Below, in pieces: positions 1 to 8,251 of a DNA stretch of 64,000 nt. The notes below the pieces were generated by a model. The model saw nothing but the letters and a program-made list of their open reading frames with translations, ran no database searches and was not told where the DNA came from. A program made the translations under genes and the position numbers. Numbering within the stretch: position 1 is the first letter of the stretch; every line of letters begins with the position of its first letter. The DNA comes from Phocaeicola faecicola (lineage in GTDB: Bacteria; Bacteroidota; Bacteroidia; Bacteroidales; Bacteroidaceae): the NCBI RefSeq assembly GCF_013618865.1, contig NZ_JABSOE010000010.1, positions 1 to 64,000 on the forward strand. The letters run 5' to 3'.

Positions 1-35
1 AGTTTGATTCCCTAAGATACAAAAAATTAGGGAAA

Positions 36-82
36 CGGGCAAGTTCTGACTTAGTGAAGTTAGGGCTTGCCCGATTTTTTTT
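36..82 (+). terminator. Rho-independent terminator of a gene left of the window
   Basis: Arms CGGGCAAG (36-43) and CTTGCCCG (66-73) are perfect complements and are followed by a run of eight T. A smaller inverted repeat, TTCCCTAA (8-15) with TTAGGGAA (27-34), lies just before it. The orientation suits a plus-strand transcript entering from the left, whose gene is not in the window. Confidence 0.7.
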
Positions 83-95
83 GCAGACACAAAAA

Positions 96-139
96 AGGCC
101 ATCTCAAAGTATTTTGAGACAGCCTCTTTTTCTTTTTTT
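96..139. terminator. Second hairpin with flanking T and A tracts
   Basis: AGGC (96-99) pairs with GCCT (122-125) and TCTCAAA (102-108) with TTTGAGA (113-119), separated by a CA/CA mismatch. A long T-rich stretch follows (126-139) and six A precede it, so it could stop transcripts from either side. Confidence 0.55.
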
Positions 140-240
140 ATCTATTTTAAAAAGGTTGAATACAGGAAGGGCTACGTGGTTCCCCAAAGCACCGCCCCCG
201 TGGATGCCTTAAACCAAGACGAACCTCCACTTACAAAATA

Positions 241-280
241 CCCGGCCACTGTATCCTACAATGGCCGGGCAATATTTTTT
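241..280. terminator. Terminator downstream of mgsA
   Basis: CCCGGCCA (241-248) and TGGCCGGG (262-269) form a perfect 8-bp GC-rich stem. T-rich sequence follows on the plus strand and a weaker TATTTT tract on the minus strand. It lies 45 bases past the mgsA stop codon and probably ends that transcript. From here to 315 no gene is seen. Confidence 0.6.
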
Positions 281-314
281 TATTCAGCAAATCTACTCCG
301 ACAGCAGAATATTC

Positions 315-845
315 CTATCCCTTTTTCTGCTTCTTTTTGCGCTTGGCCACCTGTTCGGCTGCCTCGGATACAATCTGTTTGTTCGCAAAACGCTGCGTAT
401 ACTGCGTATAGTCAGGATGAATCCGCTCGTAATTCGGGTCGGAGAAAAGCGGACTGGTGATGATATGGTCGGCAGTCGAACGGTTGCAACAGAAAACAAT
501 ATTCTCCACCCCTGCCAGTCGCGTAAGTGCCTTGACATCCGTATCGTGAGGCTGCAAGGTCATCGGGTCGGTAAAGAAAAACAAATAGTCAATCTCTCCC
601 TCCACAATGCGCGAACCGATCTGCTGGTCACCGCCCAACGGACCTGATTTCAGAATCACAATATCCCATTCCACATCAGGGTGCTTCTCCTGAAGCGCCT
701 TTTTAATCAGCGAACCGGTAGTACCAGTACAATAGAACTTATGTCCCATCAGACGTTCTGAATTCCACAGAACCCATTCTATCAAATCTTTCTTCATGGC
801 ATCATGTGCCACGAGTCCAATCTTGCGTGTAACAGTCTTTTCCAT
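315..845 (-). CDS. mgsA: Methylglyoxal synthase
   Basis: Converts dihydroxyacetone phosphate to methylglyoxal and phosphate in the cytoplasm, a bypass of lower glycolysis that relieves phosphosugar build-up. The 176-residue product has the family's diagnostic blocks: VAHD (12-15), the phosphate-binding loop TGTTG (40-44), SGPLGGDQQ (67-75) with Asp73 corresponding to the catalytic Asp71 of the E. coli enzyme, and DP...PHD with His100. It is about 24 residues longer than the E. coli protein because of a small insertion near residues 50-60 and a lysine-rich C-terminus. It is a single gene with its own downstream terminator and a hairpin in its leader. Confidence 0.95.
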   Translation of the reverse strand: MEKTVTRKIGLVAHDAMKKDLIEWVLWNSERLMGHKFYCTGTTGSLIKKALQEKHPDVEWDIVILKSGPLGGDQQIGSRIVEGEIDYLFFFTDPMTLQPHDTDVKALTRLAGVENIVFCCNRSTADHIITSPLFSDPNYERIHPDYTQYTQRFANKQIVSEAAEQVAKRKKKQKKG

Positions 846-861
846 AACATTAAAATAAATT

Positions 862-889
862 ATTCAGTCCATTCAAACACAGACTGAAT
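862..889. repeat. Small inverted repeat in the mgsA leader
   Basis: ATTCAGTC (862-869) and GACTGAAT (882-889) are perfect complements with a 12-base loop, 17 bases upstream of the mgsA start codon. It could be an operator or an mRNA hairpin near the ribosome-binding region. The rest of 890-1145 is AT-rich with no gene and no clear promoter match. Confidence 0.35.
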
Positions 890-1145
890 CAAATGAAAAC
901 CTGAAAACTTTTAATCCTTTTACTTGATAAATCTAATATCTATATTACAAATAAACGGAATTTAGTCCTAAAAAGCAAATAAAATGCAATAAATATCACA
1001 GAAACGACAAGCAAAATGACATTTAATTGATTTACATCATCCCAAGACAGATATATACCCATAATGAAACATTCCTGAAAGAAACCCGACATGAATGCAT
1101 TCCGGCAATCTTCTGTTCTTCAACCCCCATACGCAGGTCGAAGAA

Positions 1146-1203
1146 CCTCCGCAGGAAGGTCGGACAACCCTCAATGGGAAGTTGCCCGACCTTCCTGCGG
1201 AGG
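1146..1203. repeat. Long intergenic hairpin with 23-bp arms
   Basis: Positions 1146-1168 and 1181-1203 are inverted copies with a single difference (A at 1164). The stem begins CCTCCGCAGGAAGGTCGG and the loop is 12 bases. There is no T tract, so it is not a classical terminator. It sits in the 449-base gap between mgsA and the AraC-type gene, and its ACCTCCGCA word recurs in the palindromic cluster near 57527. In minus-strand RNA the one mismatch becomes a U-G wobble. Confidence 0.75.
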
Positions 1204-1294
1204 CCAGTCAGAAGCCGAAAGTCCTTCAGCAACAAGACCATCAGCGACAACCATCTCTTCAATAATACTTTCCAGACGGTTTCTTTCACCAGCA

Positions 1295-2194
1295 TTAATG
1301 CGAATCAGCCTCATCCGGCAGCTCTCCCTTCTGCAAACGATACTGCATGGGAGAAAAGCCCGTCTGTTTCTTGAAAAAGGTTCCAAAATAAGAAGCATTA
1401 GGGAAATTCATCTCATCTGAAATTTCCTGGATAGGCTTCTGTGTATTTTTCAACAGAGAGATACACTTTCGGACAATCGCTTTGAATACCAGTTCCTGGA
1501 CCGTATATCCACTGATTTGCTTTGAAACCTGCGACAGATATTTCGGAGAAAGACAAAGTTTGTCCGCATAAAACTCTACTCCTCTCTCCTGCATGTAATA
1601 CCGGTCAATCAGATCGATCAACTTCATGAACACTTCGTTCTTATGACCTACTTTTTCACTGGCCGTCTGAAGTTTCCGGCTGTAAATAGAGCATAGTCTG
1701 TGCGTCAGAGCCAGCAACAGCAGTTTGCATTCGTAGGAAGCCATCACATTGCTCCGGGCAGCTTGTGCGCTTTCCAGCAAGGACATATACTTCAGAACCT
1801 CCTCCTCTTCGCCCGTCTTCCACACGTAGCAGGGCTCTGCCGACAACTGCGAATAGGGGTACATGGAAAGTACCAAAGTGCCCATGATATCTCGGATAGG
1901 ATCTACCTGATACACAAAGACAAAGACCTCCAGTCCGGGATCCTCTTCCAAGATCTGCAAACAGGAATATTCCGGAATGAAAAGTGTTTCACCGGCTGTG
2001 GCTGAATACGGTTTTCTGTCCAGCATGAACCGGAAACCACCTCCGTTACAGACAATCAGTCCGATACCATTCACCATATAAGGTGTTCTGAATGCCTCAG
2101 GGAAAGTATGCAGTACTCCCCCTGAAGAACAGATATATGCATTGCCTAATAAGGCTTCATTCAATTTTTCCAATCTTTCCTGACAGTGGTTCAT
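1295..2194 (-). CDS. AraC-family transcriptional regulator
   Basis: The 299-residue protein has a cupin-like N-terminal half (about 20-120, with a FIPEY turn) and a C-terminal double helix-turn-helix of AraC/XylS type (about 195-290; SPKYLSQVSKQISG for the first helix pair, NASYFGTFFKKQTGFSPMQYR for the second, here given only as family features). The N-terminal half is typical of ligand-sensing Bacteroides regulators. It is the last gene of the efflux operon, 41 bases after the MFS gene, so it probably regulates the pump; the inducer is unknown. The last codons overlap only intergenic DNA. Confidence 0.85.
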   Translation of the reverse strand: MNHCQERLEKLNEALLGNAYICSSGGVLHTFPEAFRTPYMVNGIGLIVCNGGGFRFMLDRKPYSATAGETLFIPEYSCLQILEEDPGLEVFVFVYQVDPIRDIMGTLVLSMYPYSQLSAEPCYVWKTGEEEEVLKYMSLLESAQAARSNVMASYECKLLLLALTHRLCSIYSRKLQTASEKVGHKNEVFMKLIDLIDRYYMQERGVEFYADKLCLSPKYLSQVSKQISGYTVQELVFKAIVRKCISLLKNTQKPIQEISDEMNFPNASYFGTFFKKQTGFSPMQYRLQKGELPDEADSH

Positions 2195-2235
2195 GGCGAC
2201 ATATTTTAAAGGAGAATCCCCCCTGGAACATGCCG

Positions 2236-3876
2236 CTAAGTTAATAATTTTCGTTTAGGATAACGCAGGACCAGTACAAATATTGCACAAGCCATACAGC
2301 CGTAGAATGTCCATCCGGACATCTCTTTCACAGCCGACAGTGTGGCCTGCACCTGTACTTTCCCCTTTGCCGACAACGCAGCCATCTGTGCTGCCTCCGT
2401 CTCACTCTTTCCCTGGAGCCTCATGCCCATAGCTGTCTGTTTATAGGAGAGGGAAGATTCGGGGCTGACCCCATCTACTCCGTGAGCATAACGGGTAACA
2501 TAATACTGCTGGCGCTCCTGGAGCACGTTGGTATACAGAGCCACTCCCGTACCCGGCCCCAGCACCATACGCACAGTCAGCATGATGCATACCCAGGTAG
2601 AAAGATATTTGTAAGGCATTCGCTGATTGGCATATACAGCTGTCAGGGCATACAGAATCACCATTCCCACCGAACGGATAATGATGGGATACTTCATCCG
2701 CTCATACAGCCCCATGGTCTGCACCTCGAAATACATGAACAGGGCAGCAAGGCCAATGAACAGGAAACCCATGGCAAAGAGGTACTTGAAATGTACTCCC
2801 TTATTGCGCAGCACTAGAATGAGAACGATGCCGATGGCATACCCCGCCAGACACCAGTTGCCCAGCGTAGCATTCTGCCAGTTGTCTATCTTCATGCCCA
2901 CTCCGGTAAAGACATTGACCAGCATCGAACTGGAATTGAGTACCATCAGCAGGAAAAACAGGACAATCCCGACACGGATGGTACGCAGCTTGAAAATATC
3001 CAACAAGAAGTAAGGCGAACGGCGGGTAGACTCCATATAAAGGAAAATGCCGCCCGAAGCAAAGGCCAGCGCCGTAGCCCAGCAGATGGAAGGATCGTCA
3101 TACCAGTCGAGCACCTTGCCGTATACCAGTACATAAACGACCGAAACCCACAGCACGGAGAAGATGACCACATTGCCGAAGTCACGAAAATTGATGGGAA
3201 AGCGCTGCCCCACATATGTATGAAAAGGCATCGTAATGAATATGAGTAAAATAGAGACCAGCAACATTCCCATCATATAATAGTAGACATACTGCCATTC
3301 GTATTCATAGGCCAGCCAGGCAGTGAGCCAGGTACCCATCTGCCCCAGGATCATGAAGAAAAGGTAAATCATCGGCTGACTGTTACTCTTCTCCACATCA
3401 AGTTTATCCCATCCGGCCTCATCCTGCGGCTCCAGACCCGGAGTTATGTTACGGGTAGCCTCCATACCGAAGGCATACCTGATCAGTGTAAACAGGTTGA
3501 CCATCATCAGCACCATCCGGAAAAATCCCATAATGAGACTGCAGAGGGCAAGGATAAAGATGCTGTCGGTCACCGCGCACACATAGCTCAGCCCGTACAT
3601 GATGGAAAATCCGACCAGGCACATCAGTTTCTCCCGGCGAATGCACACCAGGCGATAGAAAAACGGACAGAATGCCGCCATTCCTACCGAGGTCACAAAG
3701 CCGGCAAACTGGATGTGTTCGGAAATGATACCCAGTCCGCTCATCATCTCACCGCTGTTGGAGGTATAGACCCCTCCCACAGTCAGAATCGGCAGAAACA
3801 GGAAAAGCAGGATGACAATTCCTACGGGTTTGGGTACCCAGTTATAGAACGGATAATTTTTAGGATAAGAAGCCAT
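2236..3876 (-). CDS. MFS drug:proton antiporter, EmrB-like (DHA2)
   Basis: This 546-residue inner-membrane protein is dominated by hydrophobic segments, about 14 by eye, as in the DHA2 drug:H+ antiporters. It has a long loop near residues 150-170 and a polar loop near 470-510 before the last helix. It starts only 4 bases after the HlyD-type adaptor stop, so the two are translationally linked, and the TolC-type gene precedes both. Together they would form an EmrAB-TolC-like tripartite pump. The substrate cannot be read from sequence. Bacteroidetes members of this family are diverged from E. coli EmrB. Confidence 0.8.
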   Translation of the reverse strand: MASYPKNYPFYNWVPKPVGIVILLFLFLPILTVGGVYTSNSGEMMSGLGIISEHIQFAGFVTSVGMAAFCPFFYRLVCIRREKLMCLVGFSIMYGLSYVCAVTDSIFILALCSLIMGFFRMVLMMVNLFTLIRYAFGMEATRNITPGLEPQDEAGWDKLDVEKSNSQPMIYLFFMILGQMGTWLTAWLAYEYEWQYVYYYMMGMLLVSILLIFITMPFHTYVGQRFPINFRDFGNVVIFSVLWVSVVYVLVYGKVLDWYDDPSICWATALAFASGGIFLYMESTRRSPYFLLDIFKLRTIRVGIVLFFLLMVLNSSSMLVNVFTGVGMKIDNWQNATLGNWCLAGYAIGIVLILVLRNKGVHFKYLFAMGFLFIGLAALFMYFEVQTMGLYERMKYPIIIRSVGMVILYALTAVYANQRMPYKYLSTWVCIMLTVRMVLGPGTGVALYTNVLQERQQYYVTRYAHGVDGVSPESSLSYKQTAMGMRLQGKSETEAAQMAALSAKGKVQVQATLSAVKEMSGWTFYGCMACAIFVLVLRYPKRKLLT

Positions 3877-3880
3877 AATC

Positions 3881-4963
3881 TTAAAGTTTTGCTTTCACGA
3901 CCACCATCATTCCGGCAGCCAGTCTTTCATTTTCTTCTTTTGACAAATTGACAAAGTCAATGCGTACAGGGATGCGCTGCTGAATCTTCACAAAGTTGCC
4001 TGCCGAATTATCGGTCGGTACCAGTGAATACTTGGACCCGGTAGCTCCCGAGATGGCCGTAATCACTCCCTCAAATTCCTTGTCGCTGACCGCATCGACC
4101 GAAATCGTTACCTTCTGTCCTTCCTTCAGGTTTTCAATCTGAGTTTCCTTATAATTGGCAATCACCCATTTCTGCGTTTCGGGGATGATGTAAGTAATGG
4201 TCTGTCCGGCATTGATAAACTGTCCTTCTTCCAGGGCACGGCGTCCCAACTGTCCGTCGCAGGGGGCCACTACCACCGTATAAGAAAGATTCAGCCTTGC
4301 CATATCGAGCGCAGCCTGTGCACGCTGGATAGCTGCTTCGGTGTTGACCTTTCGCTGTGAGACCTCATTGACACCCGACTTGGCAGCCCGCTGCTGACGC
4401 TTTACAGCTTCCAGTTTTTTCAAGGTAGCCGCATATTCCGTTTCAATCTGCTCCAGCTGAATCGGCGTAGCGGCATTCCGCTTCACCAGATTCTGATAAC
4501 GCTGACGGTCTTTCTCCAGTTTCGCCAGTCGGACCTCAATTTCCGCTATGGAAGACTCGAAGACTGCCGCATTGTTCTGCGTCGTCTGCAAGGTCGCATC
4601 GATTACCGTCGCTCCCGCCATCGCATCCTTCAGTGCAGCCTCGGCCTCCATCACCCGGATACGATACTCACGGTCGTCGAGTACCAGCAGCGTATCCCCT
4701 TTCTTCACATGTTGATGTTCCGTAAAGCAAATCTGCTTGATGTATCCCGAAGCCCTCAGGTTAACGGGTGATATATACTGTTCAATCTGAGCGTCATTGC
4801 TTGTTTCAGTCTGCTTGTAGTCTAAGAACAGAAAGACTACCTGAACCAGTCCAATTGCCAGCACCAATACCCCCAGCAGACTGGCAATCTTCTGCCAACG
4901 ACGTAATTTCCTTAATTTCTGTGCTTTTTCCTGATGTGTATTTGAAATATTTGTTGTTTCCAT
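3881..4963 (-). CDS. HlyD/EmrA-type periplasmic adaptor
   Basis: The membrane fusion protein of the pump, 360 residues. It has one N-terminal membrane anchor (about 27-48), a biotinyl-lipoyl-like half-motif (SGYIKQICFTEHQHVKKGD region, about 72-90), a long alpha-helical hairpin (about 95-235) and the matching lipoyl half (APCDGQLGRRALEEGQFI, about 242-259), then a beta-barrel domain. It links the MFS permease to the outer-membrane channel. It lies 63 bases after the tolC-like gene and 4 bases before the permease gene. Confidence 0.88.
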   Translation of the reverse strand: METTNISNTHQEKAQKLRKLRRWQKIASLLGVLVLAIGLVQVVFLFLDYKQTETSNDAQIEQYISPVNLRASGYIKQICFTEHQHVKKGDTLLVLDDREYRIRVMEAEAALKDAMAGATVIDATLQTTQNNAAVFESSIAEIEVRLAKLEKDRQRYQNLVKRNAATPIQLEQIETEYAATLKKLEAVKRQQRAAKSGVNEVSQRKVNTEAAIQRAQAALDMARLNLSYTVVVAPCDGQLGRRALEEGQFINAGQTITYIIPETQKWVIANYKETQIENLKEGQKVTISVDAVSDKEFEGVITAISGATGSKYSLVPTDNSAGNFVKIQQRIPVRIDFVNLSKEENERLAAGMMVVVKAKL

Positions 4964-5026
4964 AATGATTCTTTTATTATTGGTTATCTAATGATGGTAA
5001 TGAATAAATCTATTTTCTGCCTGCCG

Positions 5027-6352
5027 TCAACGAAGCAGGGTATCCAGTTTCCCGGTCAGCTTGAGCAAGGTCAGGTTGTTCAAGCGGTACGAATAATGCG
5101 CACTGATGTAATTGTTCTGCGCCTCGGTCATCCTCATTTCATCCTGCAAGACCTCCGTCATCGAGGCAATGCCTTCCTTATACCGGCTGCTGGTCACCTC
5201 ATACACGTCTTCCGACAACAGATAATTGTCTTTCTGCTTCCGGAAGTTGCGCTGACTGTTCATCAGATCGTTCGTGGCATTCAGGTACTGCGTCTGCAAG
5301 CTCTTCCTTGCATTTTCTTCTGCCAAGGTAAAATTGGCCACATCCAGCTTTGCTTTTTTCAGTTTCTGCCGCTTATCGAGCCCGTCGAATATCGGTACCT
5401 TCAGAGACACCCCAATTCCGTAAGAACGGTACCACTTGTTGGAAGGGTGACTGTGAAACCAGTGATATCCCTTATCCGTATATGCTGAAAAAGAAAGATT
5501 CCCCACCAGACTCAAAGATGGCAGATAGCCGTGTACCACTGCCTGCTGCTGCTTTCCGGCCAGTTCCTTCTGTGAGCGTACCAGCTGCAGTTCATATAGA
5601 TCTTCCGAGAGTCCGGAAAGTTCAGCCGTAGCAATCTGTTCCGTATTGACAGGCTCCGGAAGAATCTCCTTGTCGGCCGGATAATCCATCAGGTACTTCA
5701 GCATATTCATCTGCTGGGTGAACATTGCCTTTGCATTATCGTACTGTACACGCAAGTTCTCCAGATTGATGTTTACTCGTTTAACATCCACCTCAAGCGC
5801 CATGTCGTTGTCGTAAAAGGCCACCGTAATATCCTTCAGTTCCTCCAGTCGGCGGATATTTCCTTCCACCAGCCGCAACTGCTCGGCAGTAGTCTGCCCC
5901 AGGTAATACATCTTCGTAATCTCCATGATCAGGTCCTCACGCGCCTTTCCGTAATTCTGACGGTTCATACGGTCGGTGATACGGGCAATGGAAACTGCCG
6001 TATAAAGGGTCTGGTTGTAAAGCGGCATCTGCAACTGAATTCCGGCATTCGCCGTATACTGCAGTGTCTGTGTGACATTGTATGGCACCCCGAAAGCACT
6101 CCCGTCGGTCACAGATACCGGAGGATCAATGTTGTCATTAAAATTGGCGAAACCGTTAATCTGAGGCAATAGCCTTGCCCGGTTTTCCGAAAGCGTATAT
6201 TTCCCTTTTTCCATATCATTCCGCTTGGTCTGCAAAGAAAGGTTATTCTCTATACCTATATTCAGACATTCCTCCAAGCTCAACACTTCTTGACTGTTAC
6301 CTTGAACAATCCCCGCTCCTAGTAAAGCAAATATGAACAATATCTTTCTCAT
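5027..6352 (-). CDS. TolC-family outer-membrane efflux channel
   Basis: The 441-residue precursor has a signal peptide (MRKILFIFALLGAGIVQGNS) and two tandem halves of coiled-coil helices with the family's LSLEECLNIGIENN and later RYKEGIASMTEVLQ segments. These exit ducts span the outer membrane and the periplasm and dock on the adaptor. It is the first gene of the efflux operon and follows a recognisable -7 box at 6376-6383. Confidence 0.9.
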   Translation of the reverse strand: MRKILFIFALLGAGIVQGNSQEVLSLEECLNIGIENNLSLQTKRNDMEKGKYTLSENRARLLPQINGFANFNDNIDPPVSVTDGSAFGVPYNVTQTLQYTANAGIQLQMPLYNQTLYTAVSIARITDRMNRQNYGKAREDLIMEITKMYYLGQTTAEQLRLVEGNIRRLEELKDITVAFYDNDMALEVDVKRVNINLENLRVQYDNAKAMFTQQMNMLKYLMDYPADKEILPEPVNTEQIATAELSGLSEDLYELQLVRSQKELAGKQQQAVVHGYLPSLSLVGNLSFSAYTDKGYHWFHSHPSNKWYRSYGIGVSLKVPIFDGLDKRQKLKKAKLDVANFTLAEENARKSLQTQYLNATNDLMNSQRNFRKQKDNYLLSEDVYEVTSSRYKEGIASMTEVLQDEMRMTEAQNNYISAHYSYRLNNLTLLKLTGKLDTLLR

Positions 6353-6375
6353 AAATTATGTTTTGTAAGACATTG

Positions 6376-6383
6376 CAAATGTA
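6376..6383 (-). promoter_or_regulatory. Bacteroides -7 box for the efflux operon
   Basis: The minus strand reads TACATTTG, a full match to TAnnTTTG, 24 bases upstream of the tolC-like start. No convincing -33 TTTG lies at the usual spacing. Confidence 0.5.
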
Positions 6384-6579
6384 TATATTAACAACTTTAC
6401 AAGTCTCTTTATATTGTTTGCAAGAATGTTCATATTTTCGCTATTCACGGTTTGACTGAGTATTTTTTCATCCCTCAAAGCCGACAGCTGCTCTGCTGCG
6501 TTACTTCTTCCCCTCCTTTCCCCACGGATTTATTGTAATTTATATACATTTTTTATACTCTTATTCCCCGTAAAACAAT

Positions 6580-6587
6580 TATATTTG
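6580..6587 (+). promoter_or_regulatory. Bacteroides -7 box upstream of the PAP2 gene
   Basis: TATATTTG matches TAnnTTTG and lies 54 bases before the chosen start codon. The -33 element is not recognisable. Confidence 0.45.
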
Positions 6588-6641
6588 TAAAATCAATTTT
6601 TACAAAACTATTCAGACTTAATTCTATCAGACTTGACAGCT

Positions 6642-8183
6642 ATGAAAAGAGCATTATTGTTTGCCCTTGTTTATGGCTTTTTCACGACTTGCCTGTATGC
6701 ACAGCACGTACCGGAAGGTCTTGAAAAAGCAGATTCAACCGCCTCCTCCCCACCAACAGCCGGAGAGTATTTCCAGAGCCGCATGTCACTCATGGGGATT
6801 CCGCTGATTGCCTCCGGACTGATTGCCCAGCGCCAAAATGAGAATTTCAAGGCGCTGAGAAACCGTTTCGACGAAAAGTTCCATCACCGCTACGACGATT
6901 ACCTGCAGTATGTGCCGCTGGCAAGTACCTGGGTCATGAAGGCGGCAGGGGTGGAAAGCCAGAGTTCCTGGAAGGAACTGGCACTCAGCAATACGTTTTC
7001 GGCCCTCCTCATGGCGGGCTGCGTGAATGCGTTGAAGTATACGGTCAGGGAAGAAAGACCGGACCAGAGTTCGCGCAACTCCTTTCCTTCCGGTCATACG
7101 GCTACGGCTTTCATGGGAGCCACCATCCTGCACAAGGAATACGGCAGAATCAGTCCGTGGATCAGCATCGGAGGATATACGCTGGCTGGGGTGACCGGAG
7201 TGATGCGCCAGTTGAACAACCGCCACTGGGTGGGCGACGTACTGGTGGGGGCAGGTATCGGAATCACGACTACCGAACTGGGGTATTTCCTCTCGGACGT
7301 GGTACTGAAGCCCCGGCATGCCACCGGCTATTCGAGGGATATCAGCGATACTTCTCCTTCGTTTCTGGGATTCGACTTGGGAATGCGGACGGGACCGTCG
7401 GTACTGAAGAGCCCGGAGATATACGATACGGAAAACGGGACTCCGCTGGACATGCGGCTGAAGATAGGCAGCAATACGGTGGTAGGAGTAGAAGGGGCTT
7501 ATTTCTTCAATTCGCTGTGGGGAATAGGCGGAAGGGTACGGATTGCCACGCTCCCGATTACGGCAGACATTCCGGCGGACAACCTGGAGCTGTTCGACCT
7601 CGATTCGGACCGGCTGAACGGGGCTCCGGTAAATATGTTTCTCTTTCACGGACTGGAGTCCGACCACCTGGGAATCTGCGACACCGACCTGGGTGTGTAT
7701 TTCTCGCTTCCGTTCGGACAGCGTTTCCGGGCAGTGACGAAGTGTCTGATCGGCAGAAGATGGAATGCCGGATTCAGCCTGAACTCCATCAGCAGCATCA
7801 ATCCCGAAATCTTCGACAGGACGAAGGTTTCCGAGAGTGAATATCAGAAATATTACCGGGAGGACGTGGAGTATTACATGGCACAGGAGAATATCACGGA
7901 CCGGCGCACCTTGCTGGCCACGGAGTTTGTGGACGAGGAATTCCTGAACATACGCAGAGGGTCGACATTCAAAGCCGGAACCGGTATCTCCCTGCATTAT
8001 CAGTACAAGGACAATGCGGCCTTCAAGATATTCTGCGACTATGATTACTCGAACCTGAAACTGACGTACGAGTTCAACAACTCCTGGGCAGACGAGCACG
8101 GAAACACCACTACCCGGATTTACCGGCAGCGGACACCGATGCACAACCTGACGTTCGGCTCCTCCATCCTCTTCCTGTTTTAA
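6642..8183 (+). CDS. PAP2-family phosphatase fused to a predicted outer-membrane beta-barrel
   Basis: The start at 6642 is preferred to the in-frame ATG at 6633 because it gives a clean signal peptide (MKRALLFALVYGFFTTCLYA). Residues about 40-210 carry the PAP2 phosphatase signature: KYTVREERP, FPSGHTA and NNRHWVGD, holding the conserved Lys-Arg, His and His-Asp residues. The remaining 290 or so residues have alternating polar and hydrophobic beta strands with aromatic girdles and end in FLF, as outer-membrane barrels do. It may dephosphorylate a lipid such as undecaprenyl pyrophosphate or lipid A. Substrate and membrane are not shown by the sequence. It is a single gene between the efflux operon and dnaG. 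Confidence 0.8.
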   Translation: MKRALLFALVYGFFTTCLYAQHVPEGLEKADSTASSPPTAGEYFQSRMSLMGIPLIASGLIAQRQNENFKALRNRFDEKFHHRYDDYLQYVPLASTWVMKAAGVESQSSWKELALSNTFSALLMAGCVNALKYTVREERPDQSSRNSFPSGHTATAFMGATILHKEYGRISPWISIGGYTLAGVTGVMRQLNNRHWVGDVLVGAGIGITTTELGYFLSDVVLKPRHATGYSRDISDTSPSFLGFDLGMRTGPSVLKSPEIYDTENGTPLDMRLKIGSNTVVGVEGAYFFNSLWGIGGRVRIATLPITADIPADNLELFDLDSDRLNGAPVNMFLFHGLESDHLGICDTDLGVYFSLPFGQRFRAVTKCLIGRRWNAGFSLNSISSINPEIFDRTKVSESEYQKYYREDVEYYMAQENITDRRTLLATEFVDEEFLNIRRGSTFKAGTGISLHYQYKDNAAFKIFCDYDYSNLKLTYEFNNSWADEHGNTTTRIYRQRTPMHNLTFGSSILFLF

Positions 8184-8251
8184 AAAGGACACACAACGGA
8201 AGTCGGGAATGAACGGATATTGAATTATTTTTCGTAATTTCGTGGCTTGAT

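Noticed and set aside
1-20. Possible 3' end of a tRNA or tmRNA (AGTTTGATTCCC)
   Set aside because: The T-loop would lack the invariant C after TT, and no acceptor stem or CCA follows.
1146-1203. Terminator of the efflux operon
   Set aside because: The stem is strong but no T tract follows on the minus strand, so it is listed as a repeat.
6786-8192. 468-codon open frame antisense to the PAP2 gene
   Set aside because: It has no signal or family motif and the plus strand carries a full PAP2 active site.
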